Position numbers and translations under genes: made by a program. The notes below the pieces were generated by a model. It did no database searches. It worked only from the letters and a program-made list of their open reading frames with translations, and was not told where the DNA came from. A stretch of DNA of 64,000 nt from Cacconaster sp045642485 (GTDB lineage: Bacteria; Bacteroidota; Bacteroidia; Bacteroidales; UBA932), in NCBI GenBank assembly GCA_045642485.1, contig JAZUIV010000080.1:1-64000 (forward strand), in the 5' to 3' direction. Shown one piece after another: positions 44,469 to 52,547 of the stretch. How positions within the stretch are numbered: the first letter of the stretch is position 1; every line of letters begins with the position of its first letter.

Positions 44469-45512
44469 TTATTCTTCGTCAAAATAGCCGTCAGTCTCGC
44501 TCAGGTGAGGCACATAGACTTCAAGTATATGTGTGGACGGAGATACCGGATTCACGGAGAAATCATCGACTGAAGCGGGAACAAGTATTGTCTCCCCTTT
44601 TACGAGGGAATAGCTTTCCCCATCTGCGACAATTTCCGCGGCCCCTTCCGTGCAGATATAGACTATAAAGCTCTCTATCTTATCCCTGTCCACCGTTCTG
44701 GGAGAAGAAAGGTCAATGCTGTTTATGCCGAAATGACGGCAAGAGGCAATATTGCAGAAGCCCTTCTCCGCGTGTCCGTGATATTTTTCATCATTATATT
44801 TGTTGAAGTCAATGCAGTCCAGAGCCTCTTCAAGGTGCATCTCGCGACGTGTGGCGGGATTATTCTCACGCCCCCAGTCATAGAGGCGGAAAGTTATGTC
44901 GGAGGCTTCCTGCACCTCGGCGATAATCACACCGCCGGAAGCCGCGTGGACAGTACCGGCCTCGACGAAAAAGAAATCTCCTTTCTTGGGATGGAAGACA
45001 TTCATCAGGTCCTGAGCTGTGCCGGCCTTGCAGGCTTCGTAAAGTTCAGCGGCGGAAGTATCCCTTGCAAACCCCATATAAACTGATGCATCCGGAGCGG
45101 CATCGATGACATACCAGAACTCTGTCTTTCCGTAAGAGCCGTAACGCTCGCCTGCCTTTTCATCATCGGGATGAACCTGGACTGACAGACGGCCGCAAAT
45201 GTCCAGAAGTTTTATCAGAAGGGGGAACTGGACGTTGTGATAATCAAACACGTTGTCCCCTACAAGATCGCCCATATAAGTCTCCATCAAATCGCTGATA
45301 TCGTTGCCGGCGAGGAATCCGTTCTTCACCACCGACAAACGGCCGGACATATCGGAGACCTCCCAGGTCTCACCGATACGGGTCGCATCGGCGGAAGGGG
45401 TTCCGTCATCACCTGTAGGGACAGTCTTGCCGAATGAGGAAACGAGGCTGCTGCCGCCCCATACTACTTCTTTTGCGAACGCTTCAAATTTAAGCGGATA
45501 GAGTTTTTTCAT
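44469..45512 (-). CDS. manA: Class I mannose-6-phosphate isomerase
   Basis: The 347-residue cupin enzyme interconverts mannose 6-phosphate and fructose 6-phosphate. The zinc-site segments are LSVQVHPDDEKA near residues 113-124 and VEAGTVHAASGGVIIAEVQ near residue 185. The N-terminal PLKFEAFAKEVVWGGSSL is typical. It overlaps the upstream CPBP gene by 23 bases. It may feed mannose released by the nearby GH92 enzyme into glycolysis, though manA is also housekeeping. Confidence 0.94.
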   Translation of the reverse strand: MKKLYPLKFEAFAKEVVWGGSSLVSSFGKTVPTGDDGTPSADATRIGETWEVSDMSGRLSVVKNGFLAGNDISDLMETYMGDLVGDNVFDYHNVQFPLLIKLLDICGRLSVQVHPDDEKAGERYGSYGKTEFWYVIDAAPDASVYMGFARDTSAAELYEACKAGTAQDLMNVFHPKKGDFFFVEAGTVHAASGGVIIAEVQEASDITFRLYDWGRENNPATRREMHLEEALDCIDFNKYNDEKYHGHAEKGFCNIASCRHFGINSIDLSSPRTVDRDKIESFIVYICTEGAAEIVADGESYSLVKGETILVPASVDDFSVNPVSPSTHILEVYVPHLSETDGYFDEE

Positions 45513-46305
45513 TTTTTCTGAGAATTAGAATTACCGCAGTGAAAACCGCCAGACAAATACAATATAAGATCACATACCGGCCTGTTGGCAGGAGGTCGAT
45601 AAAACCGTCGTCTACATCCATTTCGTCCAGAGTCCGCATCAACAATGTGGAGAGAGAGTTGTTAAGGCAATGGAGAGCGACGGTCGTCCAGAGCGACCCG
45701 GTTCTGTAATAGATCCAACCGAAAAAGAGCCCGATTATGAATGCCGGCACAGCCTGCCAGGGGTTGAGGTGCATCACCGCAAATATCAGAGCAGACCACA
45801 GGATGGCAGAACGCGGAGAGTGGCCTTGATGGAGTATCCCGCGCAGCATCATCCCCCGGCATAGGAATTCTTCGCACAGAGGAGCCAGAATACAGGTCGA
45901 AACAATTCCGTCCCAAAGGGAGACGTTCAGAAACGCCTCCTCGAAAGCGGACTTGACAAAATCAGGCATCGGCATAATTGCGGTTGCCGGCTCGATGAGA
46001 ACGCTCAATGACAACATCCCCGCCACAACTACCGGAAAATGGAGACCGGCCCCCATCCTGCCGAAATCAGGGCTGTCCAGAGGGACAGGTTCGCTTCCGG
46101 CTGATTGGACGGATTTGAAGAGGATATAGGCGAAAGGGAAGAGCATTCCAAGCAGATATGACAGGGACTCACATTTCCAGGTAAAACCGAGAATAAGGCC
46201 AAGTGCACTGACAATCAGCCCAAAAGTCAGGCTTCCGATAATCAGTAACCCTACAATCAGCCACGACTGGGATAAAGTTGGTTTGAAATGCTGCAGATAT
46301 TTCAC
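45490..46305 (-). CDS. CPBP intramembrane metalloprotease
   Basis: The 271-residue multi-helix membrane protein carries the CPBP (CAAX-processing/bacteriocin-processing) motifs: EExxR in LCEEFLCRGMML near residue 150 and the HxxN motif in VMHLNPWQAVP near residue 186. It starts with GTG at 46305; the next in-frame methionine is far downstream. The GTG lies only 4 bases after the -7 box TAAATTTG (46310-46317 on the minus strand). The 3' end overlaps manA by 23 bases. The substrate is unknown. Confidence 0.9.
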   Translation of the reverse strand: MKYLQHFKPTLSQSWLIVGLLIIGSLTFGLIVSALGLILGFTWKCESLSYLLGMLFPFAYILFKSVQSAGSEPVPLDSPDFGRMGAGLHFPVVVAGMLSLSVLIEPATAIMPMPDFVKSAFEEAFLNVSLWDGIVSTCILAPLCEEFLCRGMMLRGILHQGHSPRSAILWSALIFAVMHLNPWQAVPAFIIGLFFGWIYYRTGSLWTTVALHCLNNSLSTLLMRTLDEMDVDDGFIDLLPTGRYVILYCICLAVFTAVILILRKNEKTLSA

Positions 46306-46309
46306 AATG

Positions 46310-46317
46310 CAAATTTA
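46310..46317 (-). promoter_or_regulatory. -7 box adjoining the GTG start of the CPBP gene
   Basis: TAAATTTG on the minus strand is followed by CATT and then the GTG start codon. No matching TTG is present 19-21 bases upstream, so the assignment is moderate. Confidence 0.45.
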
Positions 46318-46335
46318 ATCAAATTATAACATTTT

Positions 46336-46367
46336 TTTGCTTAAATTGTCAATCGTCTATAACTTTG
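46336..46367 (+). promoter_or_regulatory. Promoter for the divisome coiled-coil gene
   Basis: TTTG (46336-46339), a 20-base spacer and TAACTTTG (46360-46367) match the Bacteroidota consensus fully. The ATG follows 18 bases after the -7 box. Confidence 0.85.
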
Positions 46368-46385
46368 AGTCACGAAACTCGAGAA

Positions 46386-46721
46386 ATGAAATTCCTGAAA
46401 CAAACAATCGAACAGATTTCCCTGTTCAAGAAAAGATATCTGGTGGCTCGCATCGTCCTCAACAAGTATTTCATTGTTGTCTCCTGTTTTCTTGTATGGA
46501 TAGCCTTTTTCGACGACAACAGTTTCATAAGATGGCTGGAAGTGCGTAAAACACTCCGCGAGCAGAATGCCCAAATCGAGTTCTACGAGCGCGAAATATC
46601 TTCTACTGAAAGCAAAATAAACTACCTGAAATCAGAAAAAGACTCCCTGGAGAAATTTGCAAGGGAGGAATATCATTACCACGAAGATGGAGAGGACGTT
46701 TATTTGGTTGAATATCAATAA
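46386..46721 (+). CDS. FtsB/DivIC-family septum-formation initiator protein
   Basis: The 111-residue protein has a cytoplasmic basic N-terminus, one membrane helix (residues about 27-42, FIVVSCFLVWIAFF), and a periplasmic coiled coil (VRKTLREQNAQIEFYEREISSTESKINYLKSEKDSLEKFAREEYHY). The last part is the hallmark of FtsB/DivIC divisome proteins. An upstream TTG at 46365 is inside the -7 box and cannot be the start. Confidence 0.9.
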   Translation: MKFLKQTIEQISLFKKRYLVARIVLNKYFIVVSCFLVWIAFFDDNSFIRWLEVRKTLREQNAQIEFYEREISSTESKINYLKSEKDSLEKFAREEYHYHEDGEDVYLVEYQ

Positions 46722-46739
46722 TTCTCTCTATTAAATTTG
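46708..46739 (+). promoter_or_regulatory. Distal promoter of the hc1 gene
   Basis: TTG (46708-46710) and TAAATTTG (46732-46739) are separated by 21 bases. The -7 box's own TTTG (46736-46739) also serves as the -33 element of a second promoter just downstream. Confidence 0.7.
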
Positions 46740-46767
46740 GATTTTATCTTTTTTAGATATAAATTTG
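46736..46767 (+). promoter_or_regulatory. Proximal promoter of the hc1 gene
   Basis: TTTG (46736-46739), exactly 20 bases, then TAAATTTG (46760-46767). It lies 37 bases before the ATG and overlaps the distal promoter by one TTTG element. Confidence 0.75.
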
Positions 46768-46804
46768 TTCAAAATTGATTATCAACCACTAATAGAACAG
46801 CACA

Positions 46805-46981
46805 ATGAAAGAACTTTTTGATCAGATCAATGCTGAAATCGCTGCTTTTCAGGTAAACGCAGCTGCACAGGTAGAGAAAGGTAACAAAGCCGCCGGAACT
46901 CGCGCCCGCAAAAATGCCCTCAACATCTGCAAACTGATGAAGGATTTCAGAAAAGTTTCAGTAGAAGAAGCTAAGAAGTAA
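46805..46981 (+). CDS. Histone H1-like protein Hc1
   Basis: This 58-codon gene is too short for most ORF callers. The product begins MKELFDQINAEIAAFQVNAA and continues through EKGNKAAGTRARKNAL to the end EEAKK. It matches the small Bacteroidota Hc1 (histone H1-like) family, which has a basic GTRARK segment and binds DNA. The size and composition are typical. Tandem promoters upstream and a strong terminator at 47006-47040 make it a single highly expressed gene. Confidence 0.9.
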   Translation: MKELFDQINAEIAAFQVNAAAQVEKGNKAAGTRARKNALNICKLMKDFRKVSVEEAKK

Positions 46982-47005
46982 TCTTTCCGCTTCGAGCAAA
47001 CTATG

Positions 47006-47040
47006 AAAAGCCGGTTGAAATGAATTTTCAGCCGGCTTTT
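47006..47040 (+). terminator. Rho-independent terminator after hc1
   Basis: AAAAGCCGG (47006-47014) and CCGGCTTTT (47032-47040) form a 9-bp stem, extended inward by TTGAAA/TTTCA-type pairing. It can act for both hc1 and the convergent holA gene. Confidence 0.85.
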
Positions 47041-47056
47041 AAGTTCATCCCCTCCC

Positions 47057-48115
47057 CTACGACAAAATCCCGGATACTATTTCCACGAGCAGGTCTCCGT
47101 CCTGAGCGCTCCCCCTCCCGCTGCTCTTGCTGATGATGTCATATTCCCTGAGCAGGGAGATTACCTTCATAAGTCTGGGCAGAGGATAGTTGCGCAAGGC
47201 GGTCGCATATTCCCTGGAGAAAAAAGCGTTTATACCCATCGAGGACATAGCCTGACTCTGCGGCATTCCGCTCTGGATGAGTGCGGCCAGGTTGAACAAT
47301 TTGATAAAATGGCTGGAAAGCGCGGCCAGAGTAACCACCAGAGGATATCTTTTCGGAGATTGGGCATAGAAACGGGCGATTCTGAAGCATTTGCCGGAAT
47401 CTTTGAGAGACAGGGCTCTGGTCAACTCGAAAACGGAATATTCCCTGCTCATCCCCACATTCGCCTCGATATCACCGACATTCAGCGACCTGGTACCGGC
47501 CGGGAGCACCTTCAGAAGTTTGTCCACCTCAACGGCAATCTTCTGAAGATTGACACCTGAGAATTCGGCAAGCAGGGCAGCCGCATCCGGAGTGATTTCC
47601 AACCCCCTGTCGGCGACAAACGCCTCGATTGCCGCAGGCATCCTGTAGTCAGGGACCTGATCCGACTCGAACACTACCCCAACTTCACAAGCCTTCTTGT
47701 AGAAAGATGTCCTTTTATCCACCCCTTTGGAACTTTTTGTGGGATCGTTCACCGTCTTGTAGCATACTACAAGGACCGTGGAAGGCATCAACGCATCGAG
47801 ATAAAGAGACAGATTCTCGATTCTGTCCATCATCTGTGCTTCCTTCACCACGACCAACTGCCGTGAGACCATCATCGGAAACTGACGTGCGGCCTCGACC
47901 ACACGTACGGCAGATGTGTCGGAGCCATAGAACACTATCTGCCCGAAATCCCTCTCCTGCGGAGGAATCACCTTTTCCATCAGCAGATTGCACAATTCGT
48001 CAATATAATAGTGTTCCTTTCCGTGAAGAAGATAAACAGGAGCTATGTCTCCCGCCTCAATCGCAGCTCTGATTCTCTTGAATTCCTGTGCCGTATCTTT
48101 TATCGTCCTGGCCAT
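47057..48115 (-). CDS. holA: DNA polymerase III subunit delta
   Basis: The 352-residue clamp-loader subunit has the HolA layout: N-terminal AAA-like domain (APVYLLHGKEHYYIDELCNLL), the middle segment ANVGMSREYSVFELTRAL, and a C-terminal collar domain ending RGSAQDGDLLVEIVSGIL. It loads the beta clamp with the tau and delta-prime subunits. The ATG lies 6 bases after a TACATTTG -7 box (48122-48129, minus strand), which would leave almost no leader. It is convergent with hc1. Confidence 0.93.
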   Translation of the reverse strand: MARTIKDTAQEFKRIRAAIEAGDIAPVYLLHGKEHYYIDELCNLLMEKVIPPQERDFGQIVFYGSDTSAVRVVEAARQFPMMVSRQLVVVKEAQMMDRIENLSLYLDALMPSTVLVVCYKTVNDPTKSSKGVDKRTSFYKKACEVGVVFESDQVPDYRMPAAIEAFVADRGLEITPDAAALLAEFSGVNLQKIAVEVDKLLKVLPAGTRSLNVGDIEANVGMSREYSVFELTRALSLKDSGKCFRIARFYAQSPKRYPLVVTLAALSSHFIKLFNLAALIQSGMPQSQAMSSMGINAFFSREYATALRNYPLPRLMKVISLLREYDIISKSSGRGSAQDGDLLVEIVSGILS

Positions 48116-48140
48116 AATCTACAAATGTACAAAATAATGT

Positions 48141-48148
48141 TATCTTTG
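48141..48148 (+). promoter_or_regulatory. -7 box of the GH92 gene
   Basis: TATCTTTG lies 22 bases before the ATG at 48171. It is back-to-back with the holA box on the other strand. Confidence 0.5.
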
Positions 48149-48170
48149 CAGAATATCAGAATTACGAAAT

Positions 48171-50267
48171 ATGAAAAGATACCTGACCCTACTTGCAGTC
48201 GCTGTCTCAGTTATAAGTTGTACCGCTTCCAAAATCGATTTCGTTTCATTTGTCGATACATCAATCGGTACGGGAGGTCACGGCCACGTCTTTGTCGGCG
48301 CATCTGTCCCCTTCGGGGCAATACAGTTGGGCCCCACAAGCGTTCCACAGAGTTGGGACTGGTGTTCCGGCTACCACCGGAGCGATTCATCCGTTATAGG
48401 ATTCTCACACACGCACCTGAGCGGGACCGGCATCGGTGACCTGTTCGACGTCACTGTACTTCCCGTGGCCAGCCCCGTGGCCGACTTCTCCAGGGAAGGT
48501 ATCGCGGACAAAGCAGACAGAAGCACCGAAATCTGTACGCCCGGATATTACAAGGTGCATCTTGAGAAGAGCGGCGTGACAGTCGAACTGACGGCGACAC
48601 AAAGAGTTGGATTGCACAAATATATTTTTGCTGAGAAGTCCGAAGAAAACGCCCTGATAATAGACCTTGAAAACGGAGGCTGCTGGGATGCCGTCACTCT
48701 CGACACTCTCACCGCCGAAGGGAACGTCAGAATAGACGGTTTCCGTTTCTCAAAAGGCTGGGCGGACAACCAGAAAATATGGTTCAGCGGAGAATTTTCC
48801 GTTCCTTTCAAATCCTGCACACAGGTTGCACCTCATCACTGGAAAATCAGTTTCCCCGCAAGCAAGGAGGTTCTACTCAAACTGTCGGTATCCCCTTCTT
48901 CCTGCGACGGTGCGCGAAACAACATCCTGGCCGAACTCCCGGATTGGAACTTTGAGAATACAAAACAGAAAGCAGCCGCTCAGTGGAACAGAGAACTGTC
49001 AAAGGTTGAGATAACTACTGCAGACACCGCGGCAAGAACAATCTTCTACACGGCCCTTTACCACACGATGATTGCCCCTTCCCTTTTCTGTGACAACGGG
49101 CAGGAGGCAAGATACACCACCTTCTCCCTGTGGGACACATACCGAGCTCAAATGCCGCTGTTCTCCATAATCCATTCAGAGAAGGAAAACGACATAATGC
49201 AGACCTTTCTTGACATATATCGCAGGCAGGGCAAACTTCCCGTATGGCACCTGCACGGCTGCGAGACGAACTGTATGGTGGGGAATCCGGGCATTGCCGT
49301 TGCCGCCGACGCAATTCTCAAGGGATTTGACGGGTTTGACGTCCAGAAGATGTACGAAGCGATGAAGGCTTCGGCAATGAGGCCGGACAGAGGGCAGGAC
49401 CTCAGGATGGAATACGGTTACATCCCGTGCGACCTTTTCAACGAATCGGTTGCCTACGATATGGAGTATGCCCTTGCAGACTGGGCTCTGGCCCGGGTCG
49501 CGGCAAAACTCGGCAAGCAGCAGGATTATGAATATTTCCTTGAAAGGAGCAAATCCTACCGCAGGCATTTCGACACTGCAAGCGGTTTTGTACGTGGAGT
49601 TGACAGCAAAGGGAACTTCAGGGAACCTTTCAACCCCTACTATTCCGACCACAGAAACGACGATTACTGCGAGGGCAATGCCTGGCAGTACACCTGGTTG
49701 GTTCCCCACGATTTCGAAGGACTTGTCGATTGCTTCGGTTCGAAAGAGGAATTCTGCAGAAGGTTGGATATGCTCTTCTCCGCTGAGGAAAAGATTGACG
49801 GCGAGAATTCATCCTCTGACATCTCCGGCATGATTGGCCAGTATGCCCACGGCAACGAGCCCAGCCACCATATCACCTATTTCTACACTATGGCAGGTCA
49901 GCCGTGGAAAACCGCGGAACTTGTCCGGAAAATCTGCTCAGAACTCTATTCAGCCTCTCCCGACGGGCTGTCCGGCAACGAAGACGTCGGGCAGATGAGC
50001 GCCTGGTACATACTGTCATCCATCGGATTCTATCAGGTTGAGCCGGCCGGAGGCAGATATTATTTCGGCTCCCCCCTCTTTGACAGCGTGTGCCTGAATC
50101 TGGAAGGAGGAAAGCAGTTCAGCATCATCGCTCAGAACAACTCAAAGGAGAACAGATACATCCGGGAAGTGTTCCTCAACGGGAAGAAAATCTCACAACC
50201 GTACATCGACTACAAGGACATTATGGCCGGCGGCGAACTTCTCTTCAAGATGGGGTCCGAATTTTAG
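48171..50267 (+). CDS. GH92 alpha-1,2-mannosidase family lipoprotein
   Basis: The 698-residue exported protein has a lipoprotein signal (VISCTAS), the GH92 N-terminal block FVDTSIGTGGHGHVFVGASVPFGAIQLGPT, FSHTHLSGTG, the hallmark GCETNCMVGNPGIAVAADA near residue 364, and GNEDVGQMSAWYILSSIGFY near residue 603. GH92 enzymes are calcium-dependent exo-alpha-mannosidases that trim mannan or N-glycans. It stands alone without SusC/SusD in view. A CCA-adding-enzyme gene begins 11 bases after its stop. Confidence 0.94.
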   Translation: MKRYLTLLAVAVSVISCTASKIDFVSFVDTSIGTGGHGHVFVGASVPFGAIQLGPTSVPQSWDWCSGYHRSDSSVIGFSHTHLSGTGIGDLFDVTVLPVASPVADFSREGIADKADRSTEICTPGYYKVHLEKSGVTVELTATQRVGLHKYIFAEKSEENALIIDLENGGCWDAVTLDTLTAEGNVRIDGFRFSKGWADNQKIWFSGEFSVPFKSCTQVAPHHWKISFPASKEVLLKLSVSPSSCDGARNNILAELPDWNFENTKQKAAAQWNRELSKVEITTADTAARTIFYTALYHTMIAPSLFCDNGQEARYTTFSLWDTYRAQMPLFSIIHSEKENDIMQTFLDIYRRQGKLPVWHLHGCETNCMVGNPGIAVAADAILKGFDGFDVQKMYEAMKASAMRPDRGQDLRMEYGYIPCDLFNESVAYDMEYALADWALARVAAKLGKQQDYEYFLERSKSYRRHFDTASGFVRGVDSKGNFREPFNPYYSDHRNDDYCEGNAWQYTWLVPHDFEGLVDCFGSKEEFCRRLDMLFSAEEKIDGENSSSDISGMIGQYAHGNEPSHHITYFYTMAGQPWKTAELVRKICSELYSASPDGLSGNEDVGQMSAWYILSSIGFYQVEPAGGRYYFGSPLFDSVCLNLEGGKQFSIIAQNNSKENRYIREVFLNGKKISQPYIDYKDIMAGGELLFKMGSEF

Positions 50268-50278
50268 AATTTATCAGT

Positions 50279-51691
50279 ATGTTTGAGGAAGCTTTGAAAG
50301 GAAAGGTGTTCGACACCGTGGCACGATGTGCCAGGGAGAAGAAAGTGCGCGCCTTCGTGATTGGAGGCTATGTCCGGGATTTCTTCCTGCAACGCCCCTG
50401 CACGGACATCGACATAGTAGTCGAGGGCAGCGGAATAGAACTGGCCGAAGCTGTTGCAAAGGTCCTGCACACCAACGTTTCCGTATTCAAGAATTTCGGC
50501 ACGGCGATGCTGAAATACAAGGGGACGGAAGTGGAATTCGTGGGAGCCCGGAAGGAATCATACCGTTCCACCTCCCGCAAACCGATAGTGGAAAACGGGA
50601 CCCTCAAAGAGGACCAACTCCGTCGCGATTTCACCATCAACGCACTGGCACTCAGCCTGCAGGAAGATGATTTCGGGAATCTCGTCGATCCTTTCGGGGG
50701 CATAAGGGACCTCAACCAAGGGCTTATACGAACCCCTCTTGACCCTGACACCACCTACAGCGACGATCCTCTGAGGATGCTGCGCGCGGTAAGATTCGCC
50801 ACCCAGCTGAACTTCAACATCGTATGCGAATCCATAGATTCGATGAGAAGAAACAGGGAACGGCTGCGCATCCTCTCCGCCGAGCGCATTGCTACCGAAC
50901 TGAACAAAATTCTTTTGAGCGACACTCCTTCAAGGGGTTTTTACCTCCTGGACGAATGCCGGCTTCTGGACGAGATTCTTCCGGAGCTTTCCGCGCTCAA
51001 AGGGGTGGAGACTATGGGAGGTCGCGGGCACAAGGATAATTTCAAGCACTCGCTGCAGGTTCTCGACAATGTTGCCGCGAGCAGTGATTCCCTGTGGCTC
51101 AGATGGGCGGCTCTTCTTCACGACATAGGCAAGGCGCAAACAAAGAAATTCGAGCCCGGGACAGGCTGGACTTTCCACGGACACGAATATGTCGGCTCAA
51201 AAATGGTCAAGCCCCTTTTCAGGAGGCTGGCGATGTCCCAGAACGAGGATATGAAATATGTTCAGAAACTGGTAGCCCTCCATCTCAGACCAATTGCCCT
51301 TGTCACGGACATAGTGACGGATTCTGCGGTACGCAGGCTTCTGTTCGATGCAGGAGACGACATAGATGACCTGATGATTCTGTGCAAGGCAGACATAACC
51401 TCCGCAAACGAACAGAAAGTGGAGAAGTTCCGCCGCCAGTACGAACACGTCCGGCAGAAACTCGTAGAGGTGGAAGAGAAGGATAATATCCGGAATTTCA
51501 AGAATCCTGTCACTGGAGACCTTATTATGGAGAAATACAACATTCCTCCCTGCAAAACCATTGCCGTCATAAAAGATTATATAAAAGAGGCCATCCTGAA
51601 CGGCACAATCCCCAATGACTTCGACGCCGCCTACGCACTTATGGAGGAAAAAGCGGAGGAATTGAGGAAAGCGGGCGAATTGGGATCCTGA
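50279..51691 (+). CDS. cca: CCA tRNA nucleotidyltransferase with HD domain
   Basis: I take the ATG at 50279; the open frame extends back to about 50090 inside the GH92 gene, but codons there are shadow sequence. The 470-residue enzyme has the class II nucleotidyltransferase motifs IGGYVRDFF and DIDIVV near residues 28-49, the RRDFTINALAL segment, and an HD domain (LLHDIGKAQTKK). It adds or repairs CCA tails of tRNA. It precedes a small nuclease-fold gene by 13 bases. Confidence 0.94.
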   Translation: MFEEALKGKVFDTVARCAREKKVRAFVIGGYVRDFFLQRPCTDIDIVVEGSGIELAEAVAKVLHTNVSVFKNFGTAMLKYKGTEVEFVGARKESYRSTSRKPIVENGTLKEDQLRRDFTINALALSLQEDDFGNLVDPFGGIRDLNQGLIRTPLDPDTTYSDDPLRMLRAVRFATQLNFNIVCESIDSMRRNRERLRILSAERIATELNKILLSDTPSRGFYLLDECRLLDEILPELSALKGVETMGGRGHKDNFKHSLQVLDNVAASSDSLWLRWAALLHDIGKAQTKKFEPGTGWTFHGHEYVGSKMVKPLFRRLAMSQNEDMKYVQKLVALHLRPIALVTDIVTDSAVRRLLFDAGDDIDDLMILCKADITSANEQKVEKFRRQYEHVRQKLVEVEEKDNIRNFKNPVTGDLIMEKYNIPPCKTIAVIKDYIKEAILNGTIPNDFDAAYALMEEKAEELRKAGELGS

Positions 51692-51704
51692 ACCACGGCT
51701 GATT

Positions 51705-52085
51705 ATGGAGACTGTTTTCGACCCTTTGCGAAAAAAAGAGGTTCCCCTCACTCCCGAAGAAGGAGTCAGGCAAGCCTTCATAGAGTATCTTCACGGCACG
51801 GGAGGAATCCCACTGGTGAGGATGAGCAGCGAATGGGCTTTCGTCTATAACGGAAAGCGCTACAGGGCTGACATTGTGGTCTTTGACCGCAACCTCAAGC
51901 CCGACATCCTGGTAGAATGCAAGGCTCCGTCAGTCACAATCGACCGCAACGTAATCGAGCAGGCCATCAGATATGCCAGACGTCTCAAGCCCAGGATTGT
52001 CGCGCTCACCAACGGAAAAAACACCTACGGCTTCATTCTCGACCCTTCCGGGACAAATTATACCCCGACAGACCGCCTGTTTTAG
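51705..52085 (+). CDS. HsdR N-terminal-like (PD-(D/E)xK fold) protein
   Basis: The 126-residue protein carries the RADIVVFDRNLKPDILVECKAP segment, whose D, then E and K match the PD-(D/E)xK nuclease core. It resembles the N-terminal domain of type I restriction HsdR subunits as found in small stand-alone Bacteroidota proteins. No methylase or specificity gene is near, so restriction function is not suggested. It is 13 bases after cca and probably a housekeeping nuclease of unknown role. Confidence 0.82.
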   Translation: METVFDPLRKKEVPLTPEEGVRQAFIEYLHGTGGIPLVRMSSEWAFVYNGKRYRADIVVFDRNLKPDILVECKAPSVTIDRNVIEQAIRYARRLKPRIVALTNGKNTYGFILDPSGTNYTPTDRLF

Positions 52086-52096
52086 AAGAATTTTGC

Positions 52097-52104
52097 TACT
52101 TTTG
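52097..52104 (+). promoter_or_regulatory. -7 box of the DUF486 gene
   Basis: TACTTTTG lies 20 bases before the ATG at 52125. No strong TTG is seen 19-21 bases upstream. Confidence 0.45.
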
Positions 52105-52124
52105 CAGATTCAAAAAAAGATACT

Positions 52125-52496
52125 ATGCAAGGCCTCTGGACAGTACTTCTTCTGATTCTGTCTAATATTTTTATGACATTCGCCTGGTACGGGCAGCTGA
52201 AGCTCTCGCAGATGGGCAAGATAACCTCCGATACACCCCTTTGGACAGTGGTGCTCTTTTCCTGGGCAATCGCCCTGATGGAGTACTCCTTTATGGTTCC
52301 GGCCAACAGGCTCGGCTCCGACATCAACGGGGGGCCGTTCAATCTCGTTCAGCTGAAAGTGATTCAGGAGGTGATCTCCCTGACCGTATTCTCCATCATC
52401 GTGATGCTTGTGTTCAAGGGGCAGACCATCGCCTGGAACCACATCGTGGCGTTCATATTGCTGATCGCCGCGGTATTTTTCGTGTTTCTCAAATAG
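52125..52496 (+). CDS. DMT-superfamily DUF486 membrane protein
   Basis: The 123-residue protein has four predicted transmembrane helices and matches DUF486, with GLWTVLLLILSNIFMTFAWYG, MEYSFMVPANRLG and FNLVQLKVIQEVISL. It belongs to the drug/metabolite transporter superfamily, but a transport role has not been shown. Its length is typical. It is followed 51 bases later by alr. Confidence 0.88.
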   Translation: MQGLWTVLLLILSNIFMTFAWYGQLKLSQMGKITSDTPLWTVVLFSWAIALMEYSFMVPANRLGSDINGGPFNLVQLKVIQEVISLTVFSIIVMLVFKGQTIAWNHIVAFILLIAAVFFVFLK

Positions 52497-52547
52497 GCAC
52501 CTGTGATTACACCTAAAAACGTTATATTTACACTTTAATACAACAAT

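Noticed and set aside
50090..50278. Extended N-terminus of the CCA enzyme
   Set aside because: It overlaps the GH92 gene in another frame and has shadow-type composition; the family start fits the ATG at 50279.
51705..52085. Restriction-modification system suggested by the HsdR-like protein
   Set aside because: No methylase, specificity or motor subunit is nearby, and the protein is only a small PD-(D/E)xK domain found widely as a stand-alone gene.
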